Below, piece by piece: positions 53,328-63,204 of a DNA stretch of 64,000 nucleotides (the first letter of the stretch is position 1; each line of letters starts with the position of its first letter). Location of the stretch: contig JAFEBP010000007.1 of the NCBI GenBank assembly GCA_018242605.1, positions 163,059 to 227,058 on the forward strand, written 5' to 3'. The position numbers and the translations under genes are program-made. Under the pieces are notes generated by a model. That model was not told where the DNA came from. It ran no database searches and worked only from the letters and a program-made list of their open reading frames with translations. The DNA comes from Planctomycetota bacterium (GTDB lineage Bacteria > Planctomycetota > Phycisphaerae > Phycisphaerales > UBA1924).

Positions 53328-54713
53328 TCACTCGATGCCGACGATGAGCAGGTCGTCGCCGGCGGGGCCGTGGCGGTGCTGACGCACCGCGGCGTGAAGA
53401 ACCTCCACCATCGAAGCGGCGCCGGTGGTCGCCTTTGGTGCGAGAGTCGTTTCCACGGCGTCGATGCCAAACTGCGCACCCGAGGTGTCGGCGGCTTCGA
53501 TGACGCCGTCGGTGTAGAGAACGATCACGTCGCCGGGTTCGAGGGCCGCGGATTCAAGGGTGCCGTCCCACTCGCCCACGCCGAGCATCATCGCGGAGGT
53601 GTCGAGCCGCTGCACGCGGCCGTCACGCCTCACGAGCATGGCCGGCGGGTGGCCCGCGTTGCACCACTCGACCTTGCGTTCACGGGGACACACGCGGACG
53701 GCAAGGGCTGTAGCAAAGACCATCTCGTCGGAGAGGGTGGCGCCGATGTACTCGTTGAGGGCCTGGAGCAGAGACGCGGGGTTGCCGCCGCGGGCGGCGC
53801 CGATCCGCTTGATCTCGCCGTGCAGACGGTTGACGGCGAGGGCGGAGCCGATGCCGTGGCCGGTGACGTCAACGACGACGATCGTGGCGCCGGATTGAGG
53901 ATCGGAGGCGACGTGAAGATAGTCGCCGCCGATCTGACGCATGGGCTCGTAGGCGTAGACGACCCTGACGCCGTGGTAGTCGCCGGGTGCGGGGAAGAGG
54001 CGTTCGTGGATGCGCCGTGCGACGCCCAGTTCCCGGTCGATCTCTTCCTGGCGCGTGGTGAGCCGTCGGATCTGCACCCAGTCGCGGAGTTTTCCGTATC
54101 GCAGCGCGGCGATGAGCATGCCGGGCACGCCCGCCAGAACGGGCAGCAGAAACCCGAGCAGCCTGAAGTTTCCGGAGTCGTTGCCGAACAGGAACATCTC
54201 GCCGACGGCGGTGAACGCCAGGACAATGAGGATCGGGCGTGCGGCTTCGAGAATCGTCCAGGGGATCACCACCGAAACGGCGGTGTGCACCAGGGCGAGA
54301 TACGCGATCATCGGGAACATCGGGCCGATGTTGGCGTTCTCGCCGATGACCCCCCACCGCCGCAGGATCACCGTGATCGCTCCGGCGACGATCTGGGCGC
54401 CCAGCGTCTGCGTCATCACGCTCGCGAGCATCACCATCGTGGCGCGGCGGATCAGACCCTTGAGATCCAATCGGCCGAAGCGCCCGCCGCGGACACGCTG
54501 GACGATCATGAGCCAACAGCCCATCGCGATGTTGACGATGGTGGCGAAGAGTTCCGGTCGCCGCAGTTCGCGGTGCTGGACGTTCCAAGCGACCCAGACC
54601 GGGAGAACCGCGAGCAGGACGGTCAGCACCCCCAGCATGGCCCACAAAAACGTGAGCCGCCGCCGGAGCAGGTCCAGGCGGGCGGCGTCGAGTTCCGAGG
54701 GTGCGGTCGACAT
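53328..54713 (-). CDS. Membrane-bound SpoIIE/RsbU-type PP2C phosphatase
   Basis: 461 residues from ATG 54713. The N-terminal 200 residues hold about six membrane helices. After a short helical linker (TTRQEEIDRELGVARRIHERLF) comes the phosphatase domain with metal-binding residues in QIGGDYLHV, VVVDVTGHGIGS, LYTDGVIEA and the final GDDLLIV. It should dephosphorylate a STAS antagonist protein; one is encoded at 59485-59844. The membrane part may sense a signal. It is followed on the same strand from the M61 peptidase gene with a 26-base gap. Confidence 0.88.
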   Translation of the reverse strand: MSTAPSELDAARLDLLRRRLTFLWAMLGVLTVLLAVLPVWVAWNVQHRELRRPELFATIVNIAMGCWLMIVQRVRGGRFGRLDLKGLIRRATMVMLASVMTQTLGAQIVAGAITVILRRWGVIGENANIGPMFPMIAYLALVHTAVSVVIPWTILEAARPILIVLAFTAVGEMFLFGNDSGNFRLLGFLLPVLAGVPGMLIAALRYGKLRDWVQIRRLTTRQEEIDRELGVARRIHERLFPAPGDYHGVRVVYAYEPMRQIGGDYLHVASDPQSGATIVVVDVTGHGIGSALAVNRLHGEIKRIGAARGGNPASLLQALNEYIGATLSDEMVFATALAVRVCPRERKVEWCNAGHPPAMLVRRDGRVQRLDTSAMMLGVGEWDGTLESAALEPGDVIVLYTDGVIEAADTSGAQFGIDAVETTLAPKATTGAASMVEVLHAAVRQHRHGPAGDDLLIVGIE

Positions 54714-54739
54714 CGGGCGGAAAGATATCGGGGAGCCGC

Positions 54740-56584
54740 TCACCAGGTTTTGCCGATCCACGATTCGTACGTCGCCTTCTGCTGCGGCGTGGGGGCCTTG
54801 GTGCGCTCGATCTTGAGTTCACCGGAGGGCTTGCCCGTGAGCTTGATATTCAACGTCTGCATGCGTTCGCGGCGGAAGAACGTGAGCGTCACCTCGTCGC
54901 CGACTTGGTGCTTGCGAAGGCGGGCGTTCAGATCGGCGGCGCGGAGGCGTTGGCCGTCCAGCGCGACGATCTGGTCGTCTGCGATGATGCCCGCGGCGTA
55001 CGCGGGGCCGTCGGTGCGAACGGCCGAGACCACGGCGGCGCCGTCGGCGTCGCGCAGATCCAGACCGATGTACGGCTCTTGAGACAGGGTGTCATGGGTC
55101 ACCGGCTCCACGCCCTCGTCCTTCCTGGGCACGCGCTTGAGTTCCAGACCCACGCACGCCAGCGCATCGGCAAGCGGAAGCTCCTTCACACCGCGCACGT
55201 AATCGGCGAAGAAAGGGGCAAAGTCAGTCCCCGTGAGTTCTTGCAGGATGTTGAGAATGTCGGCGGTGGTGTAGCCCGGGCCGGCGGCTGGATATCGCTT
55301 GTACAACGCTCGCATCAGATCATCAAGGCCCTTGGCGCCTGAGGTACGGGTGCGGATCTCCATATCGAGCAGCAGATTGACCAGCGCCCCTTTGTTGTAG
55401 AACGAGACGGTGGAGTTGACGCTGTCGGGGCTGGGGCGGTTGAACTTGACCCACGCGTCGAAGCTGGATTCGGCCACGGACTGCACAGAGAGGCCGGGGC
55501 GGGCGAGTTCACCGTCGATGAGCTTGGCGAGGTTGTCAAGGTACTGCCTGGGCTCCCACACACCCGCTCGGACGCACAGCAGTTCGTCGTAGTAGCTGGT
55601 GGCCCCCTCGGCGACCCAGAGCAGGTCGGTGTAGTTCTCGCGGCTGTAGTCGTACGGCGAGAGACCGGCGGGCCGGAACTGCTTGACGTTCCAGGTGTGG
55701 AACAGTTCGTGACTCACCAGGGCGAGGAAGTTGCGATAGTCCTTGGCCGTCTCGCCGAGAGTCGGGCGGGCCTGGATGATGGTGGAGTTCAGGTGCTCGG
55801 TGCCGCCGCCGATGCCGGGGGCGATGTGGGTCAGGAACACGTATCGCCGGTAGGGGAAGCCGCCGAACATGTCGTGCTGCACCTGGGCGATCCTGGCGAA
55901 ATCGTCGGCGGCCTTGGCGGGGACCGCCGCGGCGTCGCCCCAGATCACGATCTCGTGCGGCGTTCCGGCAACGTCGAAGGTTCTCACCTCGTGCTCGCCG
56001 ATCTCGATGGGCGAGTCGACGAGCGTGTCGTAGTCGGGCGCGAAGAGCATGGAGGGCGCATCGGCGTCGGGGGAGAGGCCGGTGGCGGTCTTCCAGCCGG
56101 GCGGGGCCTTGATGTTGATGCGAGCGGGTTGGTCGCGGAGTTCGTGGCAGTACATGAAGACCGCCGCGCCGCTGAGGAACGCGTGGGTGGAGTCGGCGTG
56201 CCGCGTGCGGTTGCCCAGCGAGTTGGCGTAGATGCGGTAGGAGACGGTGACCGTGTCAGCGCCGAGCGTGTTGACACGCCACGAGGACTTGGCGGTCTTT
56301 TCCAACGAGAGCGGGCGGTCCGCGGCGTCGGTGGCAGAGACATCGCGGACTGCGCCGGCGAGATCGAGCACCTCGTACCGGCCGGGACGCCACACGGGAA
56401 GATGGACATCCAGCAGCAGGCCGTGCCATCCGCGGATGGTCATGGAGACGCTGATCATCTGTGTGCGGGCGAGGGTGGCGTCGATGGTGTACTCAACGCG
56501 GGGCGGCTCGGCGGCGCGAGATGCGGACGCCGCGAAGAGCGAGATGGCGAGAAACCCGAGCAGGAGTGCTGAGTGGTGGAGCAT
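54740..56584 (-). CDS. M61 family (glycyl aminopeptidase-like) metallopeptidase with PDZ domain
   Basis: 614 residues from ATG 56584. Signal peptide LLLGFLAISLFAASASRA. The zinc site is HELFH (292-296) in LVSHELFHTWNVKQFRP, with a downstream WVAEGATSYYDELL. The C-terminal region (about 490-590) is a PDZ domain (YIGLDLRDADGAAVVSAV, AGIIADDQIVALDGQRL). This is the standard layout of M61 peptidases, which act in the periplasm. An in-frame ATG at 56596 is possible. Confidence 0.9.
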   Translation of the reverse strand: MLHHSALLLGFLAISLFAASASRAAEPPRVEYTIDATLARTQMISVSMTIRGWHGLLLDVHLPVWRPGRYEVLDLAGAVRDVSATDAADRPLSLEKTAKSSWRVNTLGADTVTVSYRIYANSLGNRTRHADSTHAFLSGAAVFMYCHELRDQPARINIKAPPGWKTATGLSPDADAPSMLFAPDYDTLVDSPIEIGEHEVRTFDVAGTPHEIVIWGDAAAVPAKAADDFARIAQVQHDMFGGFPYRRYVFLTHIAPGIGGGTEHLNSTIIQARPTLGETAKDYRNFLALVSHELFHTWNVKQFRPAGLSPYDYSRENYTDLLWVAEGATSYYDELLCVRAGVWEPRQYLDNLAKLIDGELARPGLSVQSVAESSFDAWVKFNRPSPDSVNSTVSFYNKGALVNLLLDMEIRTRTSGAKGLDDLMRALYKRYPAAGPGYTTADILNILQELTGTDFAPFFADYVRGVKELPLADALACVGLELKRVPRKDEGVEPVTHDTLSQEPYIGLDLRDADGAAVVSAVRTDGPAYAAGIIADDQIVALDGQRLRAADLNARLRKHQVGDEVTLTFFRRERMQTLNIKLTGKPSGELKIERTKAPTPQQKATYESWIGKTW

Positions 56585-56624
56585 GCGAGGACCCATTCTT
56601 GCCCTGTTGTCGCAACGGCGCAAG

Positions 56625-56652
56625 AAAAACGGCCCGGCAATTCGCCGGGCCG
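56625..56652 (-). terminator. Strong terminator of the isc operon
   Basis: On the minus strand CGGCCCGGC, loop GAATT, GCCGGGCCG and TTTTT, 22 bases after the stop of the A-type carrier gene. It separates the isc operon from the M61 peptidase gene. Confidence 0.88.
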
Positions 56653-56674
56653 CCCGTGTGCACTTCGGAAAAAC

Positions 56675-57043
56675 TCAGGCGGAGAAGCTGGAACCGCAGC
56701 CGCAGGAACTGGTGGCGTTGGGGTTGTTGAAGACGAAGCCGCGGCCCATGATCTCGTCGCGGAAGTCGACGGTGACGCCGTTCAAGTAGAGCAGGCTCTT
56801 GGGGTCGCAGATGACCTTCACGCCGTGCTGGTAGAAAACCTCGTCGGTTTCCTTCTGCGATTCGGTGAGGTCGAGCAGGTAGCTGAACCCGGAGCAGCCG
56901 CCGCCCTTGACGCCCACGCGCAGGCAGACCTTCGCGCCGTCGAGCTCCTGCTCGGCGATGATCCGCTTGATCTCCTTGGCGGCCAGTTCGGTGATGATGA
57001 CCGCGGCGTTTTCAGTGTGCTGTTCGGTGCTGGTAGTGGACAT
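56675..57043 (-). CDS. A-type iron-sulfur carrier (IscA/ErpA)
   Basis: 122 residues from ATG 57043. Three cysteines of the HesB family: C50 in GGGCSGF and C114 and C116 in SCGCGSS. It passes Fe-S clusters from the scaffold to target proteins. Third gene of iscS-iscU-iscA. The name IscA or ErpA cannot be decided from sequence alone. Confidence 0.92.
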   Translation of the reverse strand: MSTTSTEQHTENAAVIITELAAKEIKRIIAEQELDGAKVCLRVGVKGGGCSGFSYLLDLTESQKETDEVFYQHGVKVICDPKSLLYLNGVTVDFRDEIMGRGFVFNNPNATSSCGCGSSFSA

Positions 57044-57099
57044 GGTTCTTTGGTTCCCTTGTGCTGACCGGGAATAGTACGTGCGTGGCGCCGGCCGGT

Positions 57100-57528
57100 T
57101 CAGTGTGCCGCGGCGGTGGTGTCGGCCGGGATGCCGTTCTTGGTCTTGTAGTCGGCGATGGCGGCGCGGATGGCGTCCTCGGCGAGGACGGAGCAGTGGA
57201 TCTTGACGGGGGGAAGGCTGAGTTCCTCGACGATCTGGGTGTTCTTGATCGCGAGGCCTTCGTCCAGGCTCTTGCCCTTGAGCCACTCGGTGGCGAGGGA
57301 GCTGCTGGCGATGGCCGAGCCGCACCCAAAGCACTTGAACTTGGCGTCTTCAATGACGCCCGTGCCGGGGTTTACCTTGATCTGGAGCTGCATGACGTCG
57401 CCGCACTCGGGCGCTCCGACCAAACCGACGCCGACATCCTTGCGGGCCTTGATATCGGCCTGTGTGCCGAACGTGCCGACGTTGCGGGGGTGCTCGTAAT
57501 GATCGATGATTTTGGGACCGTATGCCAT
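57100..57528 (-). CDS. iscU: Fe-S cluster scaffold IscU/NifU-type
   Basis: 142 residues. The three ligand cysteines are C42 (PECGD), C66 (KCFGCGSA) and C112 (KIHCS), with LPPVK preceding the last as in IscU. It assembles clusters with sulfur from the desulfurase encoded next to it. A short C-terminal extension is present (NGIPADTTAAAH). Confidence 0.93.
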   Translation of the reverse strand: MAYGPKIIDHYEHPRNVGTFGTQADIKARKDVGVGLVGAPECGDVMQLQIKVNPGTGVIEDAKFKCFGCGSAIASSSLATEWLKGKSLDEGLAIKNTQIVEELSLPPVKIHCSVLAEDAIRAAIADYKTKNGIPADTTAAAH

Positions 57529-57599
57529 GGGGTTCTGTCTCCGGCTTTTCTACTGATTCGCTTGTGGTCTTGTTCGGATGCGGCTCGTCAGGGAACGGT

Positions 57600-58850
57600 T
57601 CAGTGATGTCCCCATTCGACCTTGCTCAGGTCGATGCCCTCGTTGTGCATGTCGTACAACGGCGAGAGTTCACGCAGCTTCTTGACAGCCTGCACGATTT
57701 GCTCCGCGGCGTAGTCCACGTCGGCTTCCCTGGTGAAGCGGCCCAAGCTCAGGCGGAGCGAGGAGTGGGCGAGATCGTCGCCCACGCCCAGTCCCTTGAG
57801 CACGTAGCTGGGCTCGAGGCTGGCCGAGGTGCAGGCCGAGCCGGACGACACCGCGATGTCCTTGCAGGCCATCATGAGGCTCTCGCCCTCGACAAAGCCG
57901 AAGGAGATGTTGGTGATGTGCGGAAGGCGCTTCTCACGGTGGCCGTTGATCGCGCAGTGGTCCAGACGCGAGGTGACGGAATCCTCGAGTTTGCGGCGCA
58001 GGGCGAGCAGTCGGGTGCCGTCACGGTCCATCTCGGCCTTCGCGATCTCCGCGGCCTTGCCCAGGCCCACGATGCCGGTGACGTTGAGCGTTCCGGGACG
58101 GAAGCCGCGTTCCTGCCCGCCGCCGTCGACCAATGCCTGCAGGCGCACGCGGGGCTTGCGGCGGCGGACATACAGCGCGCCGATGCCCTTGGGGCCGTAG
58201 ATCTTGTGTCCGGACATGCTGAGCAAGTCGATGTTGTCGCGTTCCACGTCGACCGGCATCTTGCCGGCCCACTGGGTGGCGTCGGTGTGGAAGATCACAT
58301 CGTGCTCGTGGCAGAGTGCGCCGATGCGGGGGATCTCGTTAATCGTGCCGATCTCGTTGTTGGCCCACATCAGCGAGACCAGGATCGTGTCGGGACGGAG
58401 CGCGGCCTTGACCATCTCGGCGGTGAAGATGCCGTCCTTGGGCGGCTCGAGGAAGGTGACGTCGAACCCTTCCTTCTGGAGGCGCTTGCAGGGATCGAGC
58501 ACGGCCTTGTGCTCGATGATCGAGGAGATGATGTGGCCGCGGGACTTGCCGCTGCCGGCCGGGGCCTTCTCGTACATGTACGCGGCGCCCTTGATGGCGA
58601 TGTTGTTGCTCTCGGTGGCGCCGCTGGTGAAGATGATTTCCTTTTCGTCGGCGCCGAGCAGCGCGGCGACCTGACCGCGGGCGGTATCGACACCCTCTTC
58701 GGCTTCCCACCCGTAGCGGTGGTTGCGGCTGCCGGGGTTTCCGAACTTCTCGGTGAAGTAGGGCAGCATGGCCTCCACCACGCGGGGATCGCACGGGGTC
58801 GTGGCGGCGTTATCGAGGTAGATGCTGCGGTGAGCGTTGCCGGCTGTCAT
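57600..58850 (-). CDS. iscS: Cysteine desulfurase IscS/NifS
   Basis: 416 residues. YLDNAATTP at the start, PLP lysine 216 in [10 protein letters not shown], and the sulfur-carrying cysteine 340 in [10 protein letters not shown] on the mobile loop. It removes sulfur from cysteine for Fe-S assembly. First gene of the operon; no iscR-like gene is adjacent. Confidence 0.95.
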   Translation of the reverse strand: MTAGNAHRSIYLDNAATTPCDPRVVEAMLPYFTEKFGNPGSRNHRYGWEAEEGVDTARGQVAALLGADEKEIIFTSGATESNNIAIKGAAYMYEKAPAGSGKSRGHIISSIIEHKAVLDPCKRLQKEGFDVTFLEPPKDGIFTAEMVKAALRPDTILVSLMWANNEIGTINEIPRIGALCHEHDVIFHTDATQWAGKMPVDVERDNIDLLSMSGHKIYGPKGIGALYVRRRKPRVRLQALVDGGGQERGFRPGTLNVTGIVGLGKAAEIAKAEMDRDGTRLLALRRKLEDSVTSRLDHCAINGHREKRLPHITNISFGFVEGESLMMACKDIAVSSGSACTSASLEPSYVLKGLGVGDDLAHSSLRLSLGRFTREADVDYAAEQIVQAVKKLRELSPLYDMHNEGIDLSKVEWGHH

Positions 58851-58889
58851 GGTTCATCTCCGATTCAGGCGTACACAAGACTCGCCCTG

Positions 58890-58921
58890 TTGAGTTTTAG
58901 AATCAGTCTAGAATAATAGGC
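58890..58921 (-). promoter_or_regulatory. AT-rich promoter/operator candidate for iscSUA
   Basis: In an otherwise GC-rich setting the gap before iscS holds TTATTCTAGACTGATTCTAA on the minus strand, with ATTCTA twice, 12 bases apart. This suggests a promoter overlapped by a repressor site, perhaps of the Rrf2 type. No known box is matched exactly. Confidence 0.3.
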
Positions 58922-58963
58922 GCAGCGCCAGCGGTTTCCAGCATTCTCACCGGCACCATTGGT

Positions 58964-59401
58964 TCATGCCTCTTCGGGCCGCTTGTAGACCATCTCGAGC
59001 CGGTTGCCCTTTCGGTTGTAGTGGGCGCTGGCCATGTACGACCTGATCAGCAATAGGCCGCGGCCGGAACCGCGCTCGAGGTTTTCTTCCAGCGTGGGGT
59101 CGGGCACGGAGTCGGGATTGAACCCGGGGCCTTGATCTTCCACCGCGAGCACAATCCGCTCGTTGCCGACCTTGTAGGACACGTGCACGGGCACGTTGGG
59201 GGGGAGCTTTGAGTGTCCGTGCCGGAAAGCGTTGCTGACCGCCTCGTGCAAGGACAGTCGGATCGCGAACAGCGAGGCCTTGGGGTAGTTGTGACGCTCG
59301 ATCGCTTCGACCACCTTGGCCTCCGCGTTGCGGATCGATTCCGGCTCGTTCAGCACGGAAAGCGTCGCTTCATCCGGGGCGTGTGGTGGCATGTCGCTCA
59401 T
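58964..59401 (-). CDS. RsbW-type anti-sigma serine kinase (HATPase)
   Basis: 145 residues. GHKL ATPase boxes: N-box HEAVSNAFRH (52-61), G1 VEDQGPG (87-93) and G2 RGSGRG (110-115). Such kinases hold a sigma factor or other partner and phosphorylate a STAS antagonist. The antagonist gene is next upstream on the same strand, and a matching PP2C phosphatase is at 53328-54713, making a complete partner-switching set. Confidence 0.88.
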   Translation of the reverse strand: MSDMPPHAPDEATLSVLNEPESIRNAEAKVVEAIERHNYPKASLFAIRLSLHEAVSNAFRHGHSKLPPNVPVHVSYKVGNERIVLAVEDQGPGFNPDSVPDPTLEENLERGSGRGLLLIRSYMASAHYNRKGNRLEMVYKRPEEA

Positions 59402-59484
59402 GAACTGGACGGCTCAACGATCGATGAAATAGGCACGCAAAAGCCCACCGCCGCGGCCGTGCGGCCGCCGGGGCACGGACGCGA

Positions 59485-59844
59485 TCAGGTGAAGCTCTTC
59501 ATGGCCACTTCGGTATTCTCGTGGATCTGGAAGAGCTTGTTGAGGCGCGTGATGACAAAGACCTCGTAGATCTGAGGGTCGATGTTGGCGAGCCGCAACT
59601 GACCGGACCGTGCCCGGATCTTGTTGTTCACGGTGATGAGCGTGCCAAGAGCCGCCGAAGACAGGTGCTCAACGTTGGCGAAGCTGATCAGCAGTTTGGG
59701 CTTGTCTTCCGCGTCGACAAGGCGGCCGATCTCCTCGCCGATCATCTGGATGTTCCCTTCATCGAGGATGTTGCGGTCGATGAACTCAACCTGTGATACG
59801 TTGTCGACGCGCTTGACGCGGACACGAGATTCTGAAGCGGGCAT
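59485..59844 (-). CDS. STAS-domain anti-sigma factor antagonist
   Basis: 119 residues. STAS fold with FIDRNILDEGNIQMIGEEI and the phosphorylation-site region NVEHLSSAALGTL, serine 62 or 63. It should release the kinase's partner when unphosphorylated. It is 83 bases before the kinase gene. Confidence 0.85.
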   Translation of the reverse strand: MPASESRVRVKRVDNVSQVEFIDRNILDEGNIQMIGEEIGRLVDAEDKPKLLISFANVEHLSSAALGTLITVNNKIRARSGQLRLANIDPQIYEVFVITRLNKLFQIHENTEVAMKSFT

Positions 59845-59963
59845 TCGGGCGGTCTCCTGAGATGATCGCTTTTATGGTAGCGGCAAAACCGCCGCCAAGC
59901 GGCGCGGAAACGCGCGACCTCGACGCCGACAGCTTCCCCACAAAAAGACCGAACGCGGCGACA

Positions 59964-61544
59964 TCAGCCGACCGTGAACCCGCCGGCCCCCGCTGTGTTG
60001 TTGACCGGTGATTCTCCGTTGATCCCGTCGGCCGTCACCATGGTGACCATGATGGTGTACGTGCCGGGAGCCGCGGGAGCCTTGATCGACAGGCCGGAGA
60101 GCTTGGAGGTGGCGCCGGCCTTGACGTTGATGTTCTTGGAGAACGAGATCACCGAGCCAACCTGCGATCCCATCGAATCCAGGATCGTGAAATCAAACCG
60201 GACGCTGCCCTTGAACAGGCTGTTGCCGGCGTTGGACAGGTTCAACGTGACCTTGCCGGATTTGCCCGCCCGGATGATCGCCGGGAAGGCATTGGTGGCC
60301 GAGGAGATACCCGGATCGAACGTCGGCGCGACCACGGTGAACAGCCGCCCGGTGTCGACGGTGTTGTTGTCTTCGCGATACTCGGCGATCTTGTTGCCCT
60401 CATCGATCTTGGCGATCAGCCGGTATTGGCCGATGGCCAGCGAGGACGGCGGCTTGAAACTCAGGTCGACGAGCCTGGACGCCCTCACGCCCAGCCCGCC
60501 GACCGACACGCGCTTAGCATCGCTGACGGCGATGTCGCCGGAATCGTCCGCGAGGGCCACCGGCCGCAGGTACAGGCGGACGGTGGTGGAAAGTCCGTTG
60601 GTGATCGGGTAGTCACCGGCGTTGATGACGCTGATCCGAGCGGTGGAACTCGCGGGCTTCTGGCCCTTGACCAGTTCGGAAGGAACGGTCGCGGAGACGA
60701 AATCGCCCGAAAGATCTCGCGAGCCGCCGATGCCAACGCCCTGCACGACCGAGGAACGGTTGTTGGTCTCGTTGGTTTCTTCGATCTGGTTGGCCGGATC
60801 GGCGATCGCGTAAAGGCGGATCGCGCCGGTGGCGAGCTCGGGGGAGAGCGTGAAGGAAATGTCGCCGACATCGGTGGCGTCCGCGGCGAGAGCCGCGATG
60901 GAACGGGAGCCCAGCAGCAGATCGGTGACCGGGTCCGGAGTGCTCCCGCGGGCAAGGTACAGCGAGACCGTCGTGCCCGTGCTGGGCAGGGGCCCGGTAC
61001 CCGCGTTGCGGATGCCGACCGTGGCGCGGGCGGGGGTATTGGGGATGATGACGTTGTTGGGGAGCGCGATCGAGGCGGTGAGGTCAACCAGGATCGGCCC
61101 GCCGCCCCCGCCGCCCGCGTTCACCGTCACGCCGATGCCGGAGGACAGGTTGTTCGACTCGTCGGCCTCGGGGATGATGTTCTGGGGATCCACCATCGCG
61201 AACAGTCGGTAGGAACCGGTCGCGATCGAATCGGGAAGCGTGAAGTCCAGAGAACGCTGCTCTACGCCGCCAAACCGTGGCGCCTGGGCGATGGACGCGG
61301 CTCCCAACCAGGTGGAATGCGCGGGATCAAATGTGTTGCCCGGAGAGGCGAATAGATGCACCGCGACCGGAACGGACGCGAGCGCCGTGCCCGGGTTGGT
61401 CACCAGCACCTGCGCCTGGTATTGGGTGTTGGGCACCAGCGCGCCCTGCGGCGAGAACTGCAACTGAACGGACAGATCCCCGGCGAGCATCTGCCTGGGT
61501 TCGAGTTGTTCGATGGGTGACTGGTGGGTGCGGTATTGGCGCAT
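59964..61544 (-). CDS. Surface protein with LEPR-type N-terminus and CARDB domains
   Basis: 526 residues. The N-terminus MRQYRTHQSPIEQLEPRQML carries the LEPR-xLL motif found on many planctomycete surface proteins instead of a classic signal peptide. The rest is about four CARDB-like beta-sandwich domains, recognised by repeats such as RLFAMVDPQNIIPEADESNN, RLYAIADPANQIEETNETNN and RLIAKIDEGNKIAEYREDNN. These likely serve adhesion or spacing on the cell surface. AGGAT precedes the ATG. Confidence 0.85.
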   Translation of the reverse strand: MRQYRTHQSPIEQLEPRQMLAGDLSVQLQFSPQGALVPNTQYQAQVLVTNPGTALASVPVAVHLFASPGNTFDPAHSTWLGAASIAQAPRFGGVEQRSLDFTLPDSIATGSYRLFAMVDPQNIIPEADESNNLSSGIGVTVNAGGGGGGPILVDLTASIALPNNVIIPNTPARATVGIRNAGTGPLPSTGTTVSLYLARGSTPDPVTDLLLGSRSIAALAADATDVGDISFTLSPELATGAIRLYAIADPANQIEETNETNNRSSVVQGVGIGGSRDLSGDFVSATVPSELVKGQKPASSTARISVINAGDYPITNGLSTTVRLYLRPVALADDSGDIAVSDAKRVSVGGLGVRASRLVDLSFKPPSSLAIGQYRLIAKIDEGNKIAEYREDNNTVDTGRLFTVVAPTFDPGISSATNAFPAIIRAGKSGKVTLNLSNAGNSLFKGSVRFDFTILDSMGSQVGSVISFSKNINVKAGATSKLSGLSIKAPAAPGTYTIMVTMVTADGINGESPVNNTAGAGGFTVG

Positions 61545-61716
61545 AAATCGTGATCCTGACGCAAACGCTGGGCTGTGGCACGCTCCGCACTGGTGCAGGC
61601 CGGGACCTCAACGGCGCGACGCGCAGTTGGCCCCCCCGGCCCTCCCGCCGGCTCATTATTCGCACGCCCACCCCCGCCGGTTGCGGCCCACCCTACATAC
61701 CCCCAACCCCGTCTGA

Positions 61717-63177
61717 TCATCTCAGGCCGTATTCCTTCAGCTTGCGGTACAGCGTCCGCTCGCCGATGCCCAGGAGCTTGGCGGCGTGTTCACGGTTGCC
61801 CTGGGTGAGGCGCAGGGTCTCGCGGATGGCCCGCTTCTCGATCTGCTCGAGGCTCGTGCCCGCGAGGCTGGCGTGGGCGCCGGGCCCCTCATCGTTGTCG
61901 GCCGTGTGATCGGCCCGGACTTCCTCGGGGATGTGGCGGAGTTCCACCGTCGGCCCCTGACCGGGAGGACGCTCTTCCCCCAGGGCCATGACCACCATGT
62001 TCTGCACCACGTTCATGAGCTGGCGGATGTTGCCCGGCCAGTGGTACGCGGTGAGCCGCATCATCGCGCTATCCGTCACGCGCGGGATCACGACGTCCGC
62101 AGGTTTGGCCGCCATCTCTCCCGCGAATCGCTCGCACGCGTACAGCACCAGCGGCGGGATGTCCTCGCGCCGCTCGCGCAGCGCCGGCAGGTGCACGTGG
62201 GAGCCCTTGATGCGGAAGAACAGGTCCTCGCGGAACTGCCCCGCGGCGATGGCGGTCTTGAGATCGCGGTTGGTCGCGCTCACGAACCGCACGTCGGTGT
62301 GCCGGGCCTCGTTGCTGCCCAGACGCACCACCTCACCGCTCTCGAGCACGCGGAGCAGCTTGGCCTGCATCGCCATCGGCATGTCGCCGATCTCGTCCAG
62401 GAAGAGCGTCCCGCCGTCGGCGTATTCAAAGACGCCCGCACGATCCTTGTCGGCCCCGGTGAACGCGCCCCGCACATGGCCGAAGAGCTGATCCTCGAGC
62501 AGGCTCTCGCTCTGACCGGCGCAGTTGAAGGTGACGTACCGCTGGTCCGCTCTCTTGCTGTTGCGGTGCACGGCCTGGGCGATCAGCTCCTTGCCCGTGC
62601 CGCTCTCGCCGGTAATGAGCACCGGGATGTTGCTGGGCGCGATCGTCTTGATCATCCGCAGCACCTTGCGCATCGGCTCGCTCTGGGCGACGATGCCCTC
62701 GAAGCCGGCCTGATCGAGCTCGGCCTTGAGGCGGTCATTCTGGTGGCGCAGCAGGACCGTCTCGGCCGCGCGATTGACCAGGTTGCGGAACACCTCGAGA
62801 TCCAAAGGCTTCTGGATGAAGTCGTACGCCCCCAGCTTGAACGCGGCGCGGGCCGTGGGCACGTCGCCGTGCGCGGTCACGAGCACCACTTCGGCGTTGG
62901 GCTGCAGCGTGCGGGCGGATTCGAGCACCTTGAGGCCCGCGTCGGCGCCGTCGGTGGCGACGCCGCTTTTGCCGCCGCTGGTGGGCATGCGCAGGTCGGT
63001 GACGATGACGTCGAACGAGCCCAGACGCAGTTCCTCCAGGGCCTGGGCCACGCCCCCCACCACCGTGCAGACATGGCCGGGCTTGCGGAGCGCCTCGGCC
63101 ATGACGTCGGCGTGTTCCTCCTCGTCTTCAACGATGAGCACCTGGGCGGCGAGGTTGGGGCGGTCTTGTTCGGTCAT
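61717..63177 (-). CDS. NtrC-family sigma-54-dependent response regulator
   Basis: 486 residues. Receiver domain (13-145) with phosphorylated aspartate 61 in VIVTDLRMP and lysine in IQKPLD. AAA+ domain with Walker A GESGTGKE (190-197) and the sigma-54 contact loop GAFTGA (237-242). A Fis-type DNA-binding helix-turn-helix closes it ([23 protein letters not shown]). It activates RpoN promoters. The receiver has an insertion of about 14 residues after DLRMP ([17 protein letters not shown]). No cognate histidine kinase is adjacent. Confidence 0.93.
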   Translation of the reverse strand: MTEQDRPNLAAQVLIVEDEEEHADVMAEALRKPGHVCTVVGGVAQALEELRLGSFDVIVTDLRMPTSGGKSGVATDGADAGLKVLESARTLQPNAEVVLVTAHGDVPTARAAFKLGAYDFIQKPLDLEVFRNLVNRAAETVLLRHQNDRLKAELDQAGFEGIVAQSEPMRKVLRMIKTIAPSNIPVLITGESGTGKELIAQAVHRNSKRADQRYVTFNCAGQSESLLEDQLFGHVRGAFTGADKDRAGVFEYADGGTLFLDEIGDMPMAMQAKLLRVLESGEVVRLGSNEARHTDVRFVSATNRDLKTAIAAGQFREDLFFRIKGSHVHLPALRERREDIPPLVLYACERFAGEMAAKPADVVIPRVTDSAMMRLTAYHWPGNIRQLMNVVQNMVVMALGEERPPGQGPTVELRHIPEEVRADHTADNDEGPGAHASLAGTSLEQIEKRAIRETLRLTQGNREHAAKLLGIGERTLYRKLKEYGLR

Positions 63178-63204
63178 TGCGGCGATCTCGGTTGCGGGTG
63201 GCTC

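Noticed and set aside
53370..55082. A 570-codon plus-strand frame
   Set aside because: It is the antisense of the SpoIIE-type phosphatase and M61 peptidase genes, both of which carry clear motifs.
57522..58916. A 464-codon plus-strand frame
   Set aside because: It is antisense to iscS, whose catalytic residues are intact.
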